DNA from: Bacteroidia bacterium
Lineage (GTDB): Bacteria; Bacteroidota; Bacteroidia; 2-12-FULL-35-15
DNA: 53,612 bases
NCBI GenBank assembly: GCA_016786925.1
Contig: JAEUTU010000005.1
Span: 1 to 53,612 of the forward strand
Direction of reading: 5' to 3'
The stretch's first letter is position 1, and each line of letters begins with the position of its first letter. Shown here in pieces: positions 8,709 to 16,995 of the stretch. The position numbers and the translations under genes were made by a program. The notes beneath the pieces are model-generated. The model ran no database searches. It saw only the letters and a program-made list of their open reading frames with translations, and was not told the origin of the DNA.

Positions 8709-9860
8709 ATGAAAACGTATTTTAAATTCTCACGGGATCTCTCATTTTTATTAATTCAAAAGAGTAAAATAATTATTCTCTCTTTATTTTTACTTTTTTC
8801 AGATCTAAAAGGGCAAAATCTTGTTCCTAACTCTAGTTTCGAAGATACAATGAATTGCTTTTTCAATATGCCAAATTTGGAATGTTTAGATGGCTGGAAA
8901 GATTATTCTTCACCTATTAATCCTGCATTAAATACGGCAGACCTATGTTATAATACCGCAGTTTTTTTTCCAGTATCATCCATTCCTGCATATGATGGAA
9001 CTAAATATATCGGTGTTGATTGTCAGCAAATCAATTCGGAATATGTTCAAGTTCAATTGAATCAAGTTATGGTAGCAGGTACAAGCTATTGTGTTTCATT
9101 TTATGCTTCTGTATGTGATCAATCAACTAGCACTTCTTCATTGGGAGCGCGATTTTCAGTTTCGGAAATTACTGTAAATCCTTATACCGTTGGTATGTCG
9201 GCTCATGTACAAGGTGCTGTGCCTTTTGATCCAACCATATGGACCAAAATTACGGGAACATATACAGCTACAGGTGGGGAGAGATTCATGACACTAGGAG
9301 GGTTTCAAAATACTGCCACAAACTTTGCTTATATGTATATTGATAAGGTTGAAGTTTATCCAATGTTGCCATTGAATTTAGGAGTTGATCAACCAATATG
9401 TGTGGGTCAAGTAGCACAATTAAATGCTACTCCGGGTGCAACTTCATATTTATGGAGTACCGGTGACGTTTCTTCGAGTATTACGGTAAGTTCGCCTGGA
9501 GAATATTGGGTGGAGCAAGTAAGCGCATCCTGCTCATTGTTTGATACAGTAATGTTATTTAATGATAGTTGTGGTGTGTTTCAAACTGACGAAGCTTTCT
9601 ATATCCCCAATGCATTTACTCCGAATGGTGATGGAGTGAATGATCTATTTGGAGCAGTAGGTATAGATGTACATGATTTCGAGATTTCAATTTTTAATAG
9701 ATGGGGTGAACTTATTTTTACATCCACAAATTTACAGGATCATTGGGACGGCAAATATCAGCAAAGGGATGTAGCACAAAGTGTTTATGTCTATAAATTA
9801 AGTTTCCGAAAGAATGATCGATTTATCTATTTAACTGGCCATGTTGTTTTGATTCGATAA
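8709..9860 (+). CDS. Secreted protein with gliding-motility-type C-terminal T9SS sorting domain (type B)
   Basis: 383 residues. An N-terminal hydrophobic stretch (about 17-35, ending FSDLKGQ) acts as a Sec signal. The middle (about 36-215) resembles a carbohydrate-binding/jelly-roll domain with Cys pairs (NLVPNSSFEDTMNC, SYCVSFYASVCDQ). Residues 225-275 look like an Ig/PKD-like repeat (GATSYLWSTGDVSSSITV). The C-terminal 85 residues match the CHU_C/gliding-motility C-terminal domain: YIPNAFTPNGDGVNDLF, then FNRWGELIFTS and HWDGKY. This domain directs export by the type IX system, often with the partner PorP/SprF. No catalytic site is recognised; an adhesin or sugar-binding surface protein is the likely role. 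Confidence 0.88.
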   Translation: MKTYFKFSRDLSFLLIQKSKIIILSLFLLFSDLKGQNLVPNSSFEDTMNCFFNMPNLECLDGWKDYSSPINPALNTADLCYNTAVFFPVSSIPAYDGTKYIGVDCQQINSEYVQVQLNQVMVAGTSYCVSFYASVCDQSTSTSSLGARFSVSEITVNPYTVGMSAHVQGAVPFDPTIWTKITGTYTATGGERFMTLGGFQNTATNFAYMYIDKVEVYPMLPLNLGVDQPICVGQVAQLNATPGATSYLWSTGDVSSSITVSSPGEYWVEQVSASCSLFDTVMLFNDSCGVFQTDEAFYIPNAFTPNGDGVNDLFGAVGIDVHDFEISIFNRWGELIFTSTNLQDHWDGKYQQRDVAQSVYVYKLSFRKNDRFIYLTGHVVLIR

Positions 9861-9954
9861 TATTGATCTATGGATTAACGCTTTTTGCTTTTTTGTCTTG
9901 ACTTTTCCGCTTTTTTTTACTTTCTTTATAATATAATCTCTAATCTAAACCCAA

Positions 9955-12933
9955 ATGCTACTAAAAAAAATAAGTTCACTTGCGCTGTCGTTTTTTGTGA
10001 CAGCCACAATGATCGCATCAGAAGGAGGCGTTATTTCCAATGCCAACAAAAATGATGTTCGATACATTACCAATACCAAGCGATTGCCCGATGTTGCCTA
10101 TCAGCTCGAATTGCGTAATCGTGATAACTGGAAAAATTTTACGAATGCCAATGGAACCTGGTATGTGATCTTTAATGAAGAGAATGCTAAGCCGCACCGT
10201 GCTTTCGGAAAACCGATCACTGTTTTTGGTATGAATGCCGAAACAAAAGCCATGAATTTTATTACTTCTAAGTTAAATGGTTTTAATATTCCTGTGGCTG
10301 ATCTGCAATATGTGAATACTTCTACCTCTGAGAATTTTCAGTATGTACATTATTACCAAAAATATCAAGGATTAAAAGTGTTAACGTCTGATCTGTTTGT
10401 AAAAATGACACCGGCCGGACAAGTGATCACTTTTGGTTGTGATGTATTTAATGATATCAACATTACAACAAGTCCGACTATCTCTGGTGCTGCTGCTATT
10501 CAAGCTGCACAAGCGGGTTTGAATGAAACGATCGTTAATACTACCATAAACAATCAATTATTCATTTTACCGGTTCCTGAGTTCAAACAAAACAAATACA
10601 AACTGGTGTATGAAGTAACAGTTGAAACTGTTGATAATACCAATGTGCCTGCTAAATACAAAACATTGGTGGATGCAGAAACAGGGACAGTAGTTTCTCG
10701 TACTAATAAAGTATTACACTTTACACCAACTCCAACTCCTCCTGCTGCTACGGATGTAACGATCACAGGGACAGTTTATCCAACTCATCCGTATGATCCA
10801 AGTACCGTTCAACCATTGCGCAATTTGAAAATGGTAGAAAGTGCAACTACTTACAATACCGATGCAAGTGGTTATGTTGGTTTAACAAATACCGCCAGCA
10901 CCACAGCAACCTTCACATTAGAAGGATTATGGTCGAAAGTTGTTTCCAACAGTGCAACACCATCTTATACGGCTACTTTAAATCCGGGTACAAACACATT
11001 GACATTCGATGCCAATGCTAATATTCGTGAATTGTCGGCTTACTATCATGTGAATATTATTCATGATTATATGAAAACAAAATTCCCGGCATTCACCGAT
11101 ATGGATAATCCTTTGATCACCAATGTGGATGTTAGCGGAACATGTAATGCTTTCTATAATGGAGTATCTATTAATTTTTATGCAGCTGGTGGTGGTTGTA
11201 ATTCATTAGCTCAAGTGGGCGATGTGGTATATCATGAATACGGTCATGGCATCAATGATAAATTTTATCAGGATCAAGGTGGTTCATTCGATAATGGTGC
11301 TATGGGTGAAGGTTATGCTGATATTTGGGCATTGGGTGTTACTGCAAATCCTGTTTTAGGAATTGGAATGGATGATGTAGATCCAACTGTTTTTGTTAGA
11401 CGTTATGATATTGATAAAAAGGTATATCCTCAAGATCTGGTAGGCGAAGTACATGCCGATGGAGAGATCATTGCCGGTGCATGGTGGGATACAGGTGTAA
11501 ACTTTGGGAATCTTCAGCAAATGATGGATCTGTATAAAGAAACATTCTTTGCTTTGGTAACCGGACCCGATGGAACCGAAGGACAAGTATATGTAGATAT
11601 TTTGATTGAAGCATTAACAGGTGATGATGTACCTACCAATGGTGGTGACAATGATATTACCAATGGTACTCCGAATGATAATGCCATTGTAGATGCTTTT
11701 GAAGAGCATGGGATCACTTTATTGTCGAATGCAGTGGTAACGCACACTCCTGTAGAATCTTCTTTAGCGAATCAAGGAATTGCCATCAATGCAAACATCA
11801 CCGTTACATACCCTTGGGCTATGGCAGCAGCAAAAGCATTTTATAAGATCAACCGCACAGGTGCATGGACAGGTGTTGCTATGAGCAATACTTCCGGTTC
11901 GGCTTATTCAGGAACTATTCCTGCTCAGCCGCAAGGAACTGTTATTGGTTATTATATCGGATTGGAAGGTACAAACGGAAATTTAAGTGCTGTTCAACCA
12001 ATGGCTGCCAACTTAGCAAATCCAAATATCCCGCATTTCATTTTATGTGGTGTCAATTTAATGAGTCAGGAAGATTTTGATGATAACATTGGAAACTGGA
12101 CTTTGGGAATTCCTTCTGATGATGCTACTTCCGGTGTTTGGGTAGCGGATGTGCCTATCGGTTCATTTGCAACTGCAGGCGATCCTTCAACCATGGTTCA
12201 GCCCGATTTTCAACATACTGTTGGTGGACAGTTTTGTGCTGTTACAGGGAATGCACCTTCTGAAACAAGTGGTTTAGGAACGAATGACGTAGATGGTGGC
12301 GAAACAACTTTAGGATCTCCTGTATATAATTTGAGTACATACACTAATCCGATATTCACTTATTACCGCTGGTATATCAATAATCCTCCAACAGGTGCTA
12401 ACCCTGCTAACGATTATTGGGAAGTGCAAATTTCTAACGATGGTACCAATTGGGTGAAAGTAGAAAGAACAAATGTTTCTGATAAAAGCTGGAGACGATA
12501 TGCTTTCCGTGTAAAAGATTATGTTACTCTTTCATCTACTGTTCAAGTACGTTTTGTGGCTGAGGACAGTGTGATCACAGGTGCCAACTTAAATGGTGGT
12601 AGTTTAGTGGAAGCAGCAATTGATGATTTCTACTTATACGAAGAAGCAACAGTTGGTGTGGCTGAAAATGATGTAGTGGCAGCAGTGAATGTATTTCCAA
12701 ATCCTGCTACTAATTTTGTAACGGTTAGTTATGAGCTTATCAAAAATGAAGCGATCACTATTGAGATGTATGATCAATTAGGACAATTGGTTTATACTTC
12801 TTCTTCAAATGGAAACAATATCGGTAATCACACCCTTAAAATTTCTACCAATGAATTGGCAATGGGATTATACACATTGAATGTGAAATCGGCCAACTAT
12901 AATTTTGTTCGTAAGGTGTCGATCATTAAATAA
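9955..12933 (+). CDS. Secreted M36 (fungalysin)-type metalloprotease with T9SS type A sorting domain
   Basis: 992 residues. A Sec signal is at 1-21. An FTP-like propeptide covers about 65-250 (FQYVHYYQKYQGLKVLTSDL). The zinc site is HEYGH at residues 427-431 with the third ligand Glu452 in GEGYADIWA, the arrangement of the M36/M4 gluzincins; sequence around it (YHEYGHGIND) favours M36. Residues about 705-895 look like a galactose-binding/MAM-like domain, and the last 80 residues are a type A sorting domain (FPNPATNFVTV ... GLYTLNVKS ... KVSIIK). It would be cleaved and exported through T9SS to degrade extracellular protein. A perfect palindromic terminator follows. Length is normal for multi-domain relatives. 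Confidence 0.92.
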   Translation: MLLKKISSLALSFFVTATMIASEGGVISNANKNDVRYITNTKRLPDVAYQLELRNRDNWKNFTNANGTWYVIFNEENAKPHRAFGKPITVFGMNAETKAMNFITSKLNGFNIPVADLQYVNTSTSENFQYVHYYQKYQGLKVLTSDLFVKMTPAGQVITFGCDVFNDINITTSPTISGAAAIQAAQAGLNETIVNTTINNQLFILPVPEFKQNKYKLVYEVTVETVDNTNVPAKYKTLVDAETGTVVSRTNKVLHFTPTPTPPAATDVTITGTVYPTHPYDPSTVQPLRNLKMVESATTYNTDASGYVGLTNTASTTATFTLEGLWSKVVSNSATPSYTATLNPGTNTLTFDANANIRELSAYYHVNIIHDYMKTKFPAFTDMDNPLITNVDVSGTCNAFYNGVSINFYAAGGGCNSLAQVGDVVYHEYGHGINDKFYQDQGGSFDNGAMGEGYADIWALGVTANPVLGIGMDDVDPTVFVRRYDIDKKVYPQDLVGEVHADGEIIAGAWWDTGVNFGNLQQMMDLYKETFFALVTGPDGTEGQVYVDILIEALTGDDVPTNGGDNDITNGTPNDNAIVDAFEEHGITLLSNAVVTHTPVESSLANQGIAINANITVTYPWAMAAAKAFYKINRTGAWTGVAMSNTSGSAYSGTIPAQPQGTVIGYYIGLEGTNGNLSAVQPMAANLANPNIPHFILCGVNLMSQEDFDDNIGNWTLGIPSDDATSGVWVADVPIGSFATAGDPSTMVQPDFQHTVGGQFCAVTGNAPSETSGLGTNDVDGGETTLGSPVYNLSTYTNPIFTYYRWYINNPPTGANPANDYWEVQISNDGTNWVKVERTNVSDKSWRRYAFRVKDYVTLSSTVQVRFVAEDSVITGANLNGGSLVEAAIDDFYLYEEATVGVAENDVVAAVNVFPNPATNFVTVSYELIKNEAITIEMYDQLGQLVYTSSSNGNNIGNHTLKISTNELAMGLYTLNVKSANYNFVRKVSIIK

Positions 12934-12951
12934 TTGTTATTTATTCAGGTC

Positions 12952-12983
12952 AAAAGGGCGCATTGTACAATGCGCCCTTTTTT
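12952..12983. terminator. Bidirectional rho-independent terminator after the metalloprotease
   Basis: A perfect palindrome: AAAAGGGCGCATTG, TA centre, then CAATGCGCCCTTTT with an extra T run. It begins 19 bases after the protease stop codon. Confidence 0.9.
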
Positions 12984-13028
12984 ATGAATAGCATTCGTGG
13001 CATTCATTTGTTGGTGATAACACAAACA

Positions 13029-13102
13029 TTCGACCTCACCCTCGGTCCCTCTCCTTAAAAAGGAGAGGGAGGAATGCTTTAATGCCAGCAGAGGCAATAA
13101 AG
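13029..13102 (+). repeat. 74-bp direct repeat, copy 1 (REP-like CCTCTCCTT hairpin module)
   Basis: The copy begins TTCGACCTCACCCTCGGTC and contains the hairpin CCCTCTCCTT / AAGGAGAGGG, ending GAGGCAATAAAG. It is about 70/74 identical by eye to the copy at 13200-13273. The unit contains no credible gene; an apparent minus-strand reading frame through it is repeat-derived. Confidence 0.9.
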
Positions 13103-13130
13103 TTTTGAGTTTTTTACCCAGATTAAAGCT

Positions 13131-13154
13131 CTTGCAGGTGTTATCACCTGCAAG
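13131..13154. repeat. Palindrome CTTGCAGGTG/CACCTGCAAG, copy 1
   Basis: A 10-bp perfect stem with loop TTAT. The same stem recurs at 24850-24873 with loop ATAA, that is, in inverted orientation. It lies between the two 74-bp repeats. Confidence 0.9.
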
Positions 13155-13199
13155 AATTTGAAATGGTAAATCTATTCGTGTAACACCAATAAAGGCAAA

Positions 13200-13273
13200 T
13201 TCGACCTCACCCTCGATCCCTCTCCTTAAAAAGGAGAGGGAGGAATGCTTTAATACCAACAAAGGCAATAAAG
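13200..13273 (+). repeat. 74-bp direct repeat, copy 2
   Basis: Second copy of the 13029-13102 unit, 171 bases downstream in the same orientation, with about four differences. Inverted and more diverged versions of the hairpin module occur at 23869, 24731 and 24889. Confidence 0.9.
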
Positions 13274-13403
13274 CCTTCACGTAAACATTTTATCGGGTCA
13301 CATGTTGTATTAGGTAGTGATTAAAATTAGATGTCACTCATAAGACTCGAAAATGAAGAGATATAGGTGTTCAAAATGAAAATTATCGAAGTAGTGCGTA
13401 AGA

Positions 13404-13575
13404 CATGAAAACATGCGATGCCGACATGAGGTGAACGCCTTTTTCTTAGAAAATCAAAGAATGAGCTTTAGCCGCATTCGTAGATTTACAAGAAAAAGGG
13501 GAGAGGCGGGGAGCGATCATGTTTTCTTGATTTTTTGTTGCTTTTTCATCAAGGAAAAAGCAAGCTGAAAACATG
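13404..13575. other. Structured intergenic element with long imperfect inverted repeat
   Basis: Within the gene-free stretch 12934-13720. GAAAACATG at 13407 and CATGTTTTC at 13518 are inverted, and inside them GCCTTTTTCTT (about 13437) faces AGAAAAAGGGG (13491). A second hairpin, TTGCTTTTT (13538) with AAAAAGCAA (13555), follows, and GAAAACATG returns directly at 13567. This could be a non-coding RNA, a REP-type element or a decayed mobile element. No open frame of note crosses it. Confidence 0.5.
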
Positions 13576-13697
13576 TGCCAATTTATATTCAGCTAATTCG
13601 ATTTAATATATGGTGTTATTCAATTGTTTGTGATTACAGCAACACACACAAATTCTTATACTTAATTCTTTATACTTAATACTTTTAATTAAAACCT

Positions 13698-13705
13698 TAA
13701 CTTTG
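13698..13705 (+). promoter_or_regulatory. Putative -7 box (TAACTTTG) for gpx
   Basis: An exact TAnnTTTG match ending 15 bases before the gpx ATG at 13721. The -33 region is AT-rich without a clear TTTG. Confidence 0.5.
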
Positions 13706-13720
13706 TAAAAAATAAACACC

Positions 13721-14257
13721 ATGAAAAAAATCATTTCAACATTCCTTATTCTTTTAGCAGTTATCTCTGTTCAAGCACAAGAATCGTTTTACGACCTTAA
13801 AGCAACAACCATTGATGGTAAAGAACTTAAATTTTCAGAATTAAAAGGGAAAAAGATCCTGATCGTGAATACAGCTTCTAAATGTGGTTACACACCTCAG
13901 TACGAAGAGTTGGAGAAATTATATGAAACCTACAAGGATAAAAATTTTGTGATCATCGGATTTCCTGCCAATAATTTCATGAAACAGGAGCCGGGAACGA
14001 ACAAGGAGATCGAAGAGTTCTGTAAAAAGAACTATGGTGTTTCTTTTCAAATGATGGAAAAGATCTCTGTAAAAGGTGATGATATGCATGCCGTTTATCA
14101 TTGGCTTACTGAAAAGGCAAAAAATGGTAAAATGGATTCATCCGTAAAATGGAATTTCCAAAAATACATGATCGATGAGAATGGTAACCTCGTAGATATG
14201 GCGGCTCCTAATGAAAAGCCAATGGGTGGAAAAATAGAAGAGTGGGTAAAAAAATAA
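13721..14257 (+). CDS. Glutathione peroxidase-family thiol peroxidase, exported
   Basis: 178 residues. A Sec signal at 1-19 (ending VQA) places it in the periplasm. The thioredoxin-fold body has the catalytic Cys in VNTASKCGYTPQYEEL (Cys, not Sec) and the later WNFQKYMID with the Trp and Asn of the catalytic tetrad. A second Cys in EEFCKKNYGVSFQ could resolve the disulphide, as in thioredoxin-dependent GPx-like enzymes. The usual FPCNQFGxQEPG motif reads FPANNFMKQEPG, so the tetrad Gln is replaced by Asn. It is followed after four bases by a TauE/SafE permease and then bshB1, a thiol-related neighbourhood. The physiological reductant is not known. Confidence 0.88.
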   Translation: MKKIISTFLILLAVISVQAQESFYDLKATTIDGKELKFSELKGKKILIVNTASKCGYTPQYEELEKLYETYKDKNFVIIGFPANNFMKQEPGTNKEIEEFCKKNYGVSFQMMEKISVKGDDMHAVYHWLTEKAKNGKMDSSVKWNFQKYMIDENGNLVDMAAPNEKPMGGKIEEWVKK

Positions 14258-14261
14258 TTCC

Positions 14262-15035
14262 GTGGAATACATAGTTATTTGTGCAGTCGCTTTAATTGGT
14301 TCCGGACTAACCCTTTTTTCAGGCTTTGGTCTGGGAACCCTTCTTGTTCCTGTGTTCGGAATATTCTTTCCTATTGATATTGCCATTGCATTAACTGCTA
14401 TTGTCCATTTCTTAAATAACTTATTTAAAGTGTTTTTAGTAGGTAAACATGCCGATAAAAACATTGTGATCCGCTTCGGAGTACCTTCTATCATTGCTGC
14501 TTTTATTGGCGCCTTTGTATTGAATTCCATTTCCGGTCTCGATCCTTTGTTCAATTACGAAATGTTTGGTCGCGAGTTAACCGTGATGCCTGTGAAGCTT
14601 ATCATTGGTTTGTTATTGATGTTCTTCGCTTTGTTTGACCTTATTCCTTATTTAGCCAATATGGAATTCGATAAAAAATACCTTTCACTGGGTGGTTTGT
14701 TGAGCGGATTTTTTGGTGGCTTGTCGGGCAATCAGGGCGCTTTACGCAGCGCATTTCTTATCCGTGCCGGTTTATCCAAAGAGAGTTATATCGCTACCGG
14801 AGTGATCATTGCCTGCATGATCGATGTATCGCGATTGGCAGTATATTCTAAACAAGTGATCGTATCACATACCGTATTGGATTATACATTGGTAGGTGCG
14901 GCTACCCTGTCAGCATTTCTGGGAGCCTACATTGGTAATAAGCTGATGAAAAAGATCACCGTTAAAGCCTTGCAGGTATTTGTGGCGGTAATGCTCTTCA
15001 TATTTGCGATCTTGCTTATTTCGGGCATTATCTAG
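14262..15035 (+). CDS. TauE/SafE-family membrane permease
   Basis: 257 residues from a GTG start four bases after gpx. About eight hydrophobic segments span the whole length, in the two-half arrangement of the family. Loop motifs support it: SGFGLGTLLVPVF near residue 20 and GGLLSGFFGGLSGNQGALRSAF near 145, the repeated G-rich segments of TauE/SafE (DUF81) proteins. These proteins move sulfite, sulfonates or other anions across the inner membrane. The position between a thiol peroxidase and a bacillithiol biosynthesis gene is suggestive of sulfur handling but does not fix the substrate. An alternative start further in is not obvious because the first helix begins at once. Confidence 0.85.
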   Translation: MEYIVICAVALIGSGLTLFSGFGLGTLLVPVFGIFFPIDIAIALTAIVHFLNNLFKVFLVGKHADKNIVIRFGVPSIIAAFIGAFVLNSISGLDPLFNYEMFGRELTVMPVKLIIGLLLMFFALFDLIPYLANMEFDKKYLSLGGLLSGFFGGLSGNQGALRSAFLIRAGLSKESYIATGVIIACMIDVSRLAVYSKQVIVSHTVLDYTLVGAATLSAFLGAYIGNKLMKKITVKALQVFVAVMLFIFAILLISGII

Positions 15036-15071
15036 TACTTTTCGTATCTTCGTGTTCTAAATTTTTCAATC

Positions 15072-15788
15072 ATGAAATTAGATATTTTAGCCGTGGGTGT
15101 TCATCCCGATGATGTAGAATTGTCCTGCTCCGGAACAGTATTAAAACATATTGCTTTAGGTAAAAAAGTAGGCATACTCGATCTTACCTGTGGTGAGTTG
15201 GGTACGCGTGGAAGTGGAGAGTTGCGTTTGATCGAAGCGCAGGATGCAGCTAAAATATTAGGCGTGAGTGTACGTGATAATTTAAAAATGGCCGATGGCT
15301 TTTTTAAGAACGATCAAGCACATCAATTAGAGATCATTAAAAAGATCCGTCAATATCAACCCGAGATCGTATTGTGTAATGCCGTTTCCGATCGTCATCC
15401 CGATCATGGCAGAGCAGCACAATTGGTGTCGGAAGCTTGTTTTTACAGTGGATTAAGAAAAGTAGAAACGATGTTGGATGGTGTTGCTCAAACGGCATGG
15501 CGACCCAAAGCCGTGTATCACTATATTCAGGATCATCAGTTGAAACCCGATTTTGTGGTGGATATCACTCCCTTCATGGAAAAGAAAATGGAAGCTATCA
15601 AAGCCTTCAAATCACAATTCTATGATCCGAATTCCAAAGAGCCGGAATCACCTATTTCGGTGAAAAATTTCTTTGATGTAGTAAAAGGAAAAAATGCCGT
15701 GTTTGGCCGTGATGCAGGCTTCGAATTTGCCGAAGGATTTAATGTAGAACGCAGTATTGGAGTTACAGATCTGTTTCAGATAAAATAG
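15072..15788 (+). CDS. bshB1: Bacillithiol biosynthesis deacetylase BshB1
   Basis: 238 residues, the standard length. This LmbE/PIG-L-type zinc enzyme removes acetyl from GlcNAc-malate to give GlcN-malate, the second step of bacillithiol synthesis. The metal and catalytic motifs are VGVHPDDVELSCSGT at residues 7-21 and SDRHPDHGRAA near 111. GELGTRGSGELRL near 44 is the BshB1-specific segment. The start is ATG with a -7-like TATCTTCG some 30 bases upstream. bshA and bshC are not in this window. Bacillithiol replaces glutathione in many Bacteroidota, which fits with a thioredoxin- or bacillithiol-linked role for the nearby peroxidase. Confidence 0.92.
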   Translation: MKLDILAVGVHPDDVELSCSGTVLKHIALGKKVGILDLTCGELGTRGSGELRLIEAQDAAKILGVSVRDNLKMADGFFKNDQAHQLEIIKKIRQYQPEIVLCNAVSDRHPDHGRAAQLVSEACFYSGLRKVETMLDGVAQTAWRPKAVYHYIQDHQLKPDFVVDITPFMEKKMEAIKAFKSQFYDPNSKEPESPISVKNFFDVVKGKNAVFGRDAGFEFAEGFNVERSIGVTDLFQIK

Positions 15789-15925
15789 TTGGATTTCAGA
15801 GAATTGGAGAATTGTAGAGTTAGAGATTTGGAGAATTCGGGAGTTGTAGAATTGGAGAATTCAGGATATGGAGAGTTGTAGAATTGGAAAGTTTGAGAGT
15901 TTGAGAGTTGTAGGATCATAACTCC
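15789..15925. repeat. Low-complexity degenerate repeat (GAGAATTGTAGA-like)
   Basis: After the bshB1 stop, about 130 bases of imperfect units such as TTGGAGAATTGTAGAGTT. It is the complement-type counterpart of the CCAATTCTCCAACTC spacers at 20.3 and 21.7 kb. The whole stretch 15789-16189 has no credible gene. Confidence 0.8.
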
Positions 15926-15928
15926 AAA

Positions 15929-16022
15929 AATCAATAAATCATCAATTTCCCTTCATTAATCCTAATTGCATTTGTTTATTGTTTACTTCTCTTTTTTTGT
16001 CTACTTATTTCTCAGGCGTTCT
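15929..16022 (+). repeat. Outer inverted repeat, left arm (pairs with 20229-20321)
   Basis: The arm begins AATCAATAAATCATCAATTT and ends CTTATTTCTCAGGCGTTCTC. The same text occurs in reverse complement at 20229-20321 with a handful of differences and a small indel. The pair brackets about 4.2 kb that includes the methyltransferase and transposase genes. Confidence 0.85.
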
Positions 16023-16058
16023 CGATACGTTCCGCTGCGCTACACACTCGAACTGACA
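16019..16058 (+). repeat. 40-bp dispersed module (TTCTCGATACGTTCCGCT...), copy 1
   Basis: Begins TTCTCGATACGTTCCGCT and ends AACTGACA. About 37/40 identical by eye to 21791-21830 in the same orientation. It overlaps the end of the outer inverted repeat. Confidence 0.85.
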
Positions 16059-16084
16059 TCTCAAATCGTCAATCAATCATCAAT

Positions 16085-16189
16085 TCTATAATTCTACAAT
16101 TCAACCAATCAATCAACAACTCAATCAATCAACAATCAACAATCAACAATTCAACAACTCAACAACTCAATAACTCAATAACTCAACAA
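16085..16189. repeat. Low-complexity CAATCAACAACT-type repeat
   Basis: About 100 bases of imperfect units such as AACAATCAACAATCAAC and AACTCAATAACTC, up to the stop codon of the next gene. Confidence 0.8.
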
Positions 16190-16585
16190 TTATTTCACTT
16201 CCCATTTCAAAACTCCCGTACTATCTATTTTTAGGTCAATATCGGCATTGCGCTTAGGACTGCTGCTATTATAAATTACCTTTGGTTTGCAATCATTGGA
16301 GTGTTCGATCTCTATCTTTATTTTTTCGCCCATTTTAAAATTCATACTGTCCAGTTGAATGATAAAAGCCGACTCATTCTTAAAAGCATAAACTTTATCA
16401 TTCACTTTTACTGAGTGGGTACAAAAGCCTTTGTTCTCATCGCTAAACGGATTTTGGATATACACGTTCTTGCCCTGATAAGAACCTTCCAGTGTCATCA
16501 AGGGGTAAAGAGGCTTTGTATTTTGTGCGTGTAATAAACATACACTAAAAATAAAGATCAAAAGAATGATGTTTTTCATGATCAT
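16190..16585 (-). CDS. Small exported protein of unknown function
   Basis: 131 residues. The N-terminus is a Sec signal (residues 1-20, ending LLHAQ); the ATG at 16579 (MKNIILLIF) is an equally plausible start. The mature part has a beta-rich pattern, with YQGKNVYIQNPFSDENKGFC near residue 35 and KVNDKVYAFKNESAFIIQLD near 60, and it includes two Cys. I do not recognise the family; similar small periplasmic proteins with a repeated YxGKNVYxQNP-type segment occur in Bacteroidota. It lies alone between repeat-rich spacers inside the outer inverted repeat. Confidence 0.6.
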   Translation of the reverse strand: MIMKNIILLIFIFSVCLLHAQNTKPLYPLMTLEGSYQGKNVYIQNPFSDENKGFCTHSVKVNDKVYAFKNESAFIIQLDSMNFKMGEKIKIEIEHSNDCKPKVIYNSSSPKRNADIDLKIDSTGVLKWEVK

Positions 16586-16878
16586 AAATTTAATAAAAAA
16601 TCATTAATAATCAATCCCCCTTCACCAATCACCCTTTTTCATCCATTCAATCATAAAGATCTGCGTTCCATTTTTATCTTCAATCTTCAATCCTCAATCG
16701 CCAATCCTCATATACTTCGTGTTCTCTGCGCAAAACTTTGCATTCTTTGTGGTTACTTTTTATCTCAATCCTGAATTTCTTTCTAGCATCCCAACTTGAA
16801 GTCGCATTTTGCGACAACAAGATCCATTCCTCACCAATCACCACTCATCAATCCCCAATCATTAAATCCCCAATCCAC

Positions 16879-16929
16879 ATTCCCTATTCGTAATTCGTAT
16901 TTTTCGTAAAAATTCGTAATTCGTAGATT
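16879..16929 (+). repeat. Inner inverted repeat, left arm (pairs with 19989-20039)
   Basis: 51 bases, beginning ATTCCCTATTCGTAATTCGT. The reverse complement at 19989-20039 differs at two positions by eye. It sits in the gene-free stretch 16586-16995, which otherwise holds low-complexity CAATC text and phrases such as ATCTGCGTTCC (near 16660) that recur near 20090 and 21910. Confidence 0.9.
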
Positions 16930-16940
16930 CTAAAAAAAAC

Positions 16941-16971
16941 TTTCCCAATTTCAAATCATGTACTATCTTTG
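16941..16971 (+). promoter_or_regulatory. Promoter for the methyltransferase gene (TTTC-N19-TATCTTTG)
   Basis: TATCTTTG at 16964-16971 is an exact -7 match, with TTTC at 16941-16944 as a near -33 box at 19-base spacing. It overlaps the upstream TTG at 16969, which argues that translation begins at the later ATG 16996. Confidence 0.55.
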
Positions 16972-16995
16972 GGAAAACATAAAATAAAGCCCTGT

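Noticed and set aside
12945-13280. An open minus-strand frame of about 110 codons after the metalloprotease gene
   Set aside because: It runs through the 74-bp repeats and the palindrome; its two halves translate to repeated text, so it is repeat-derived and not a gene.
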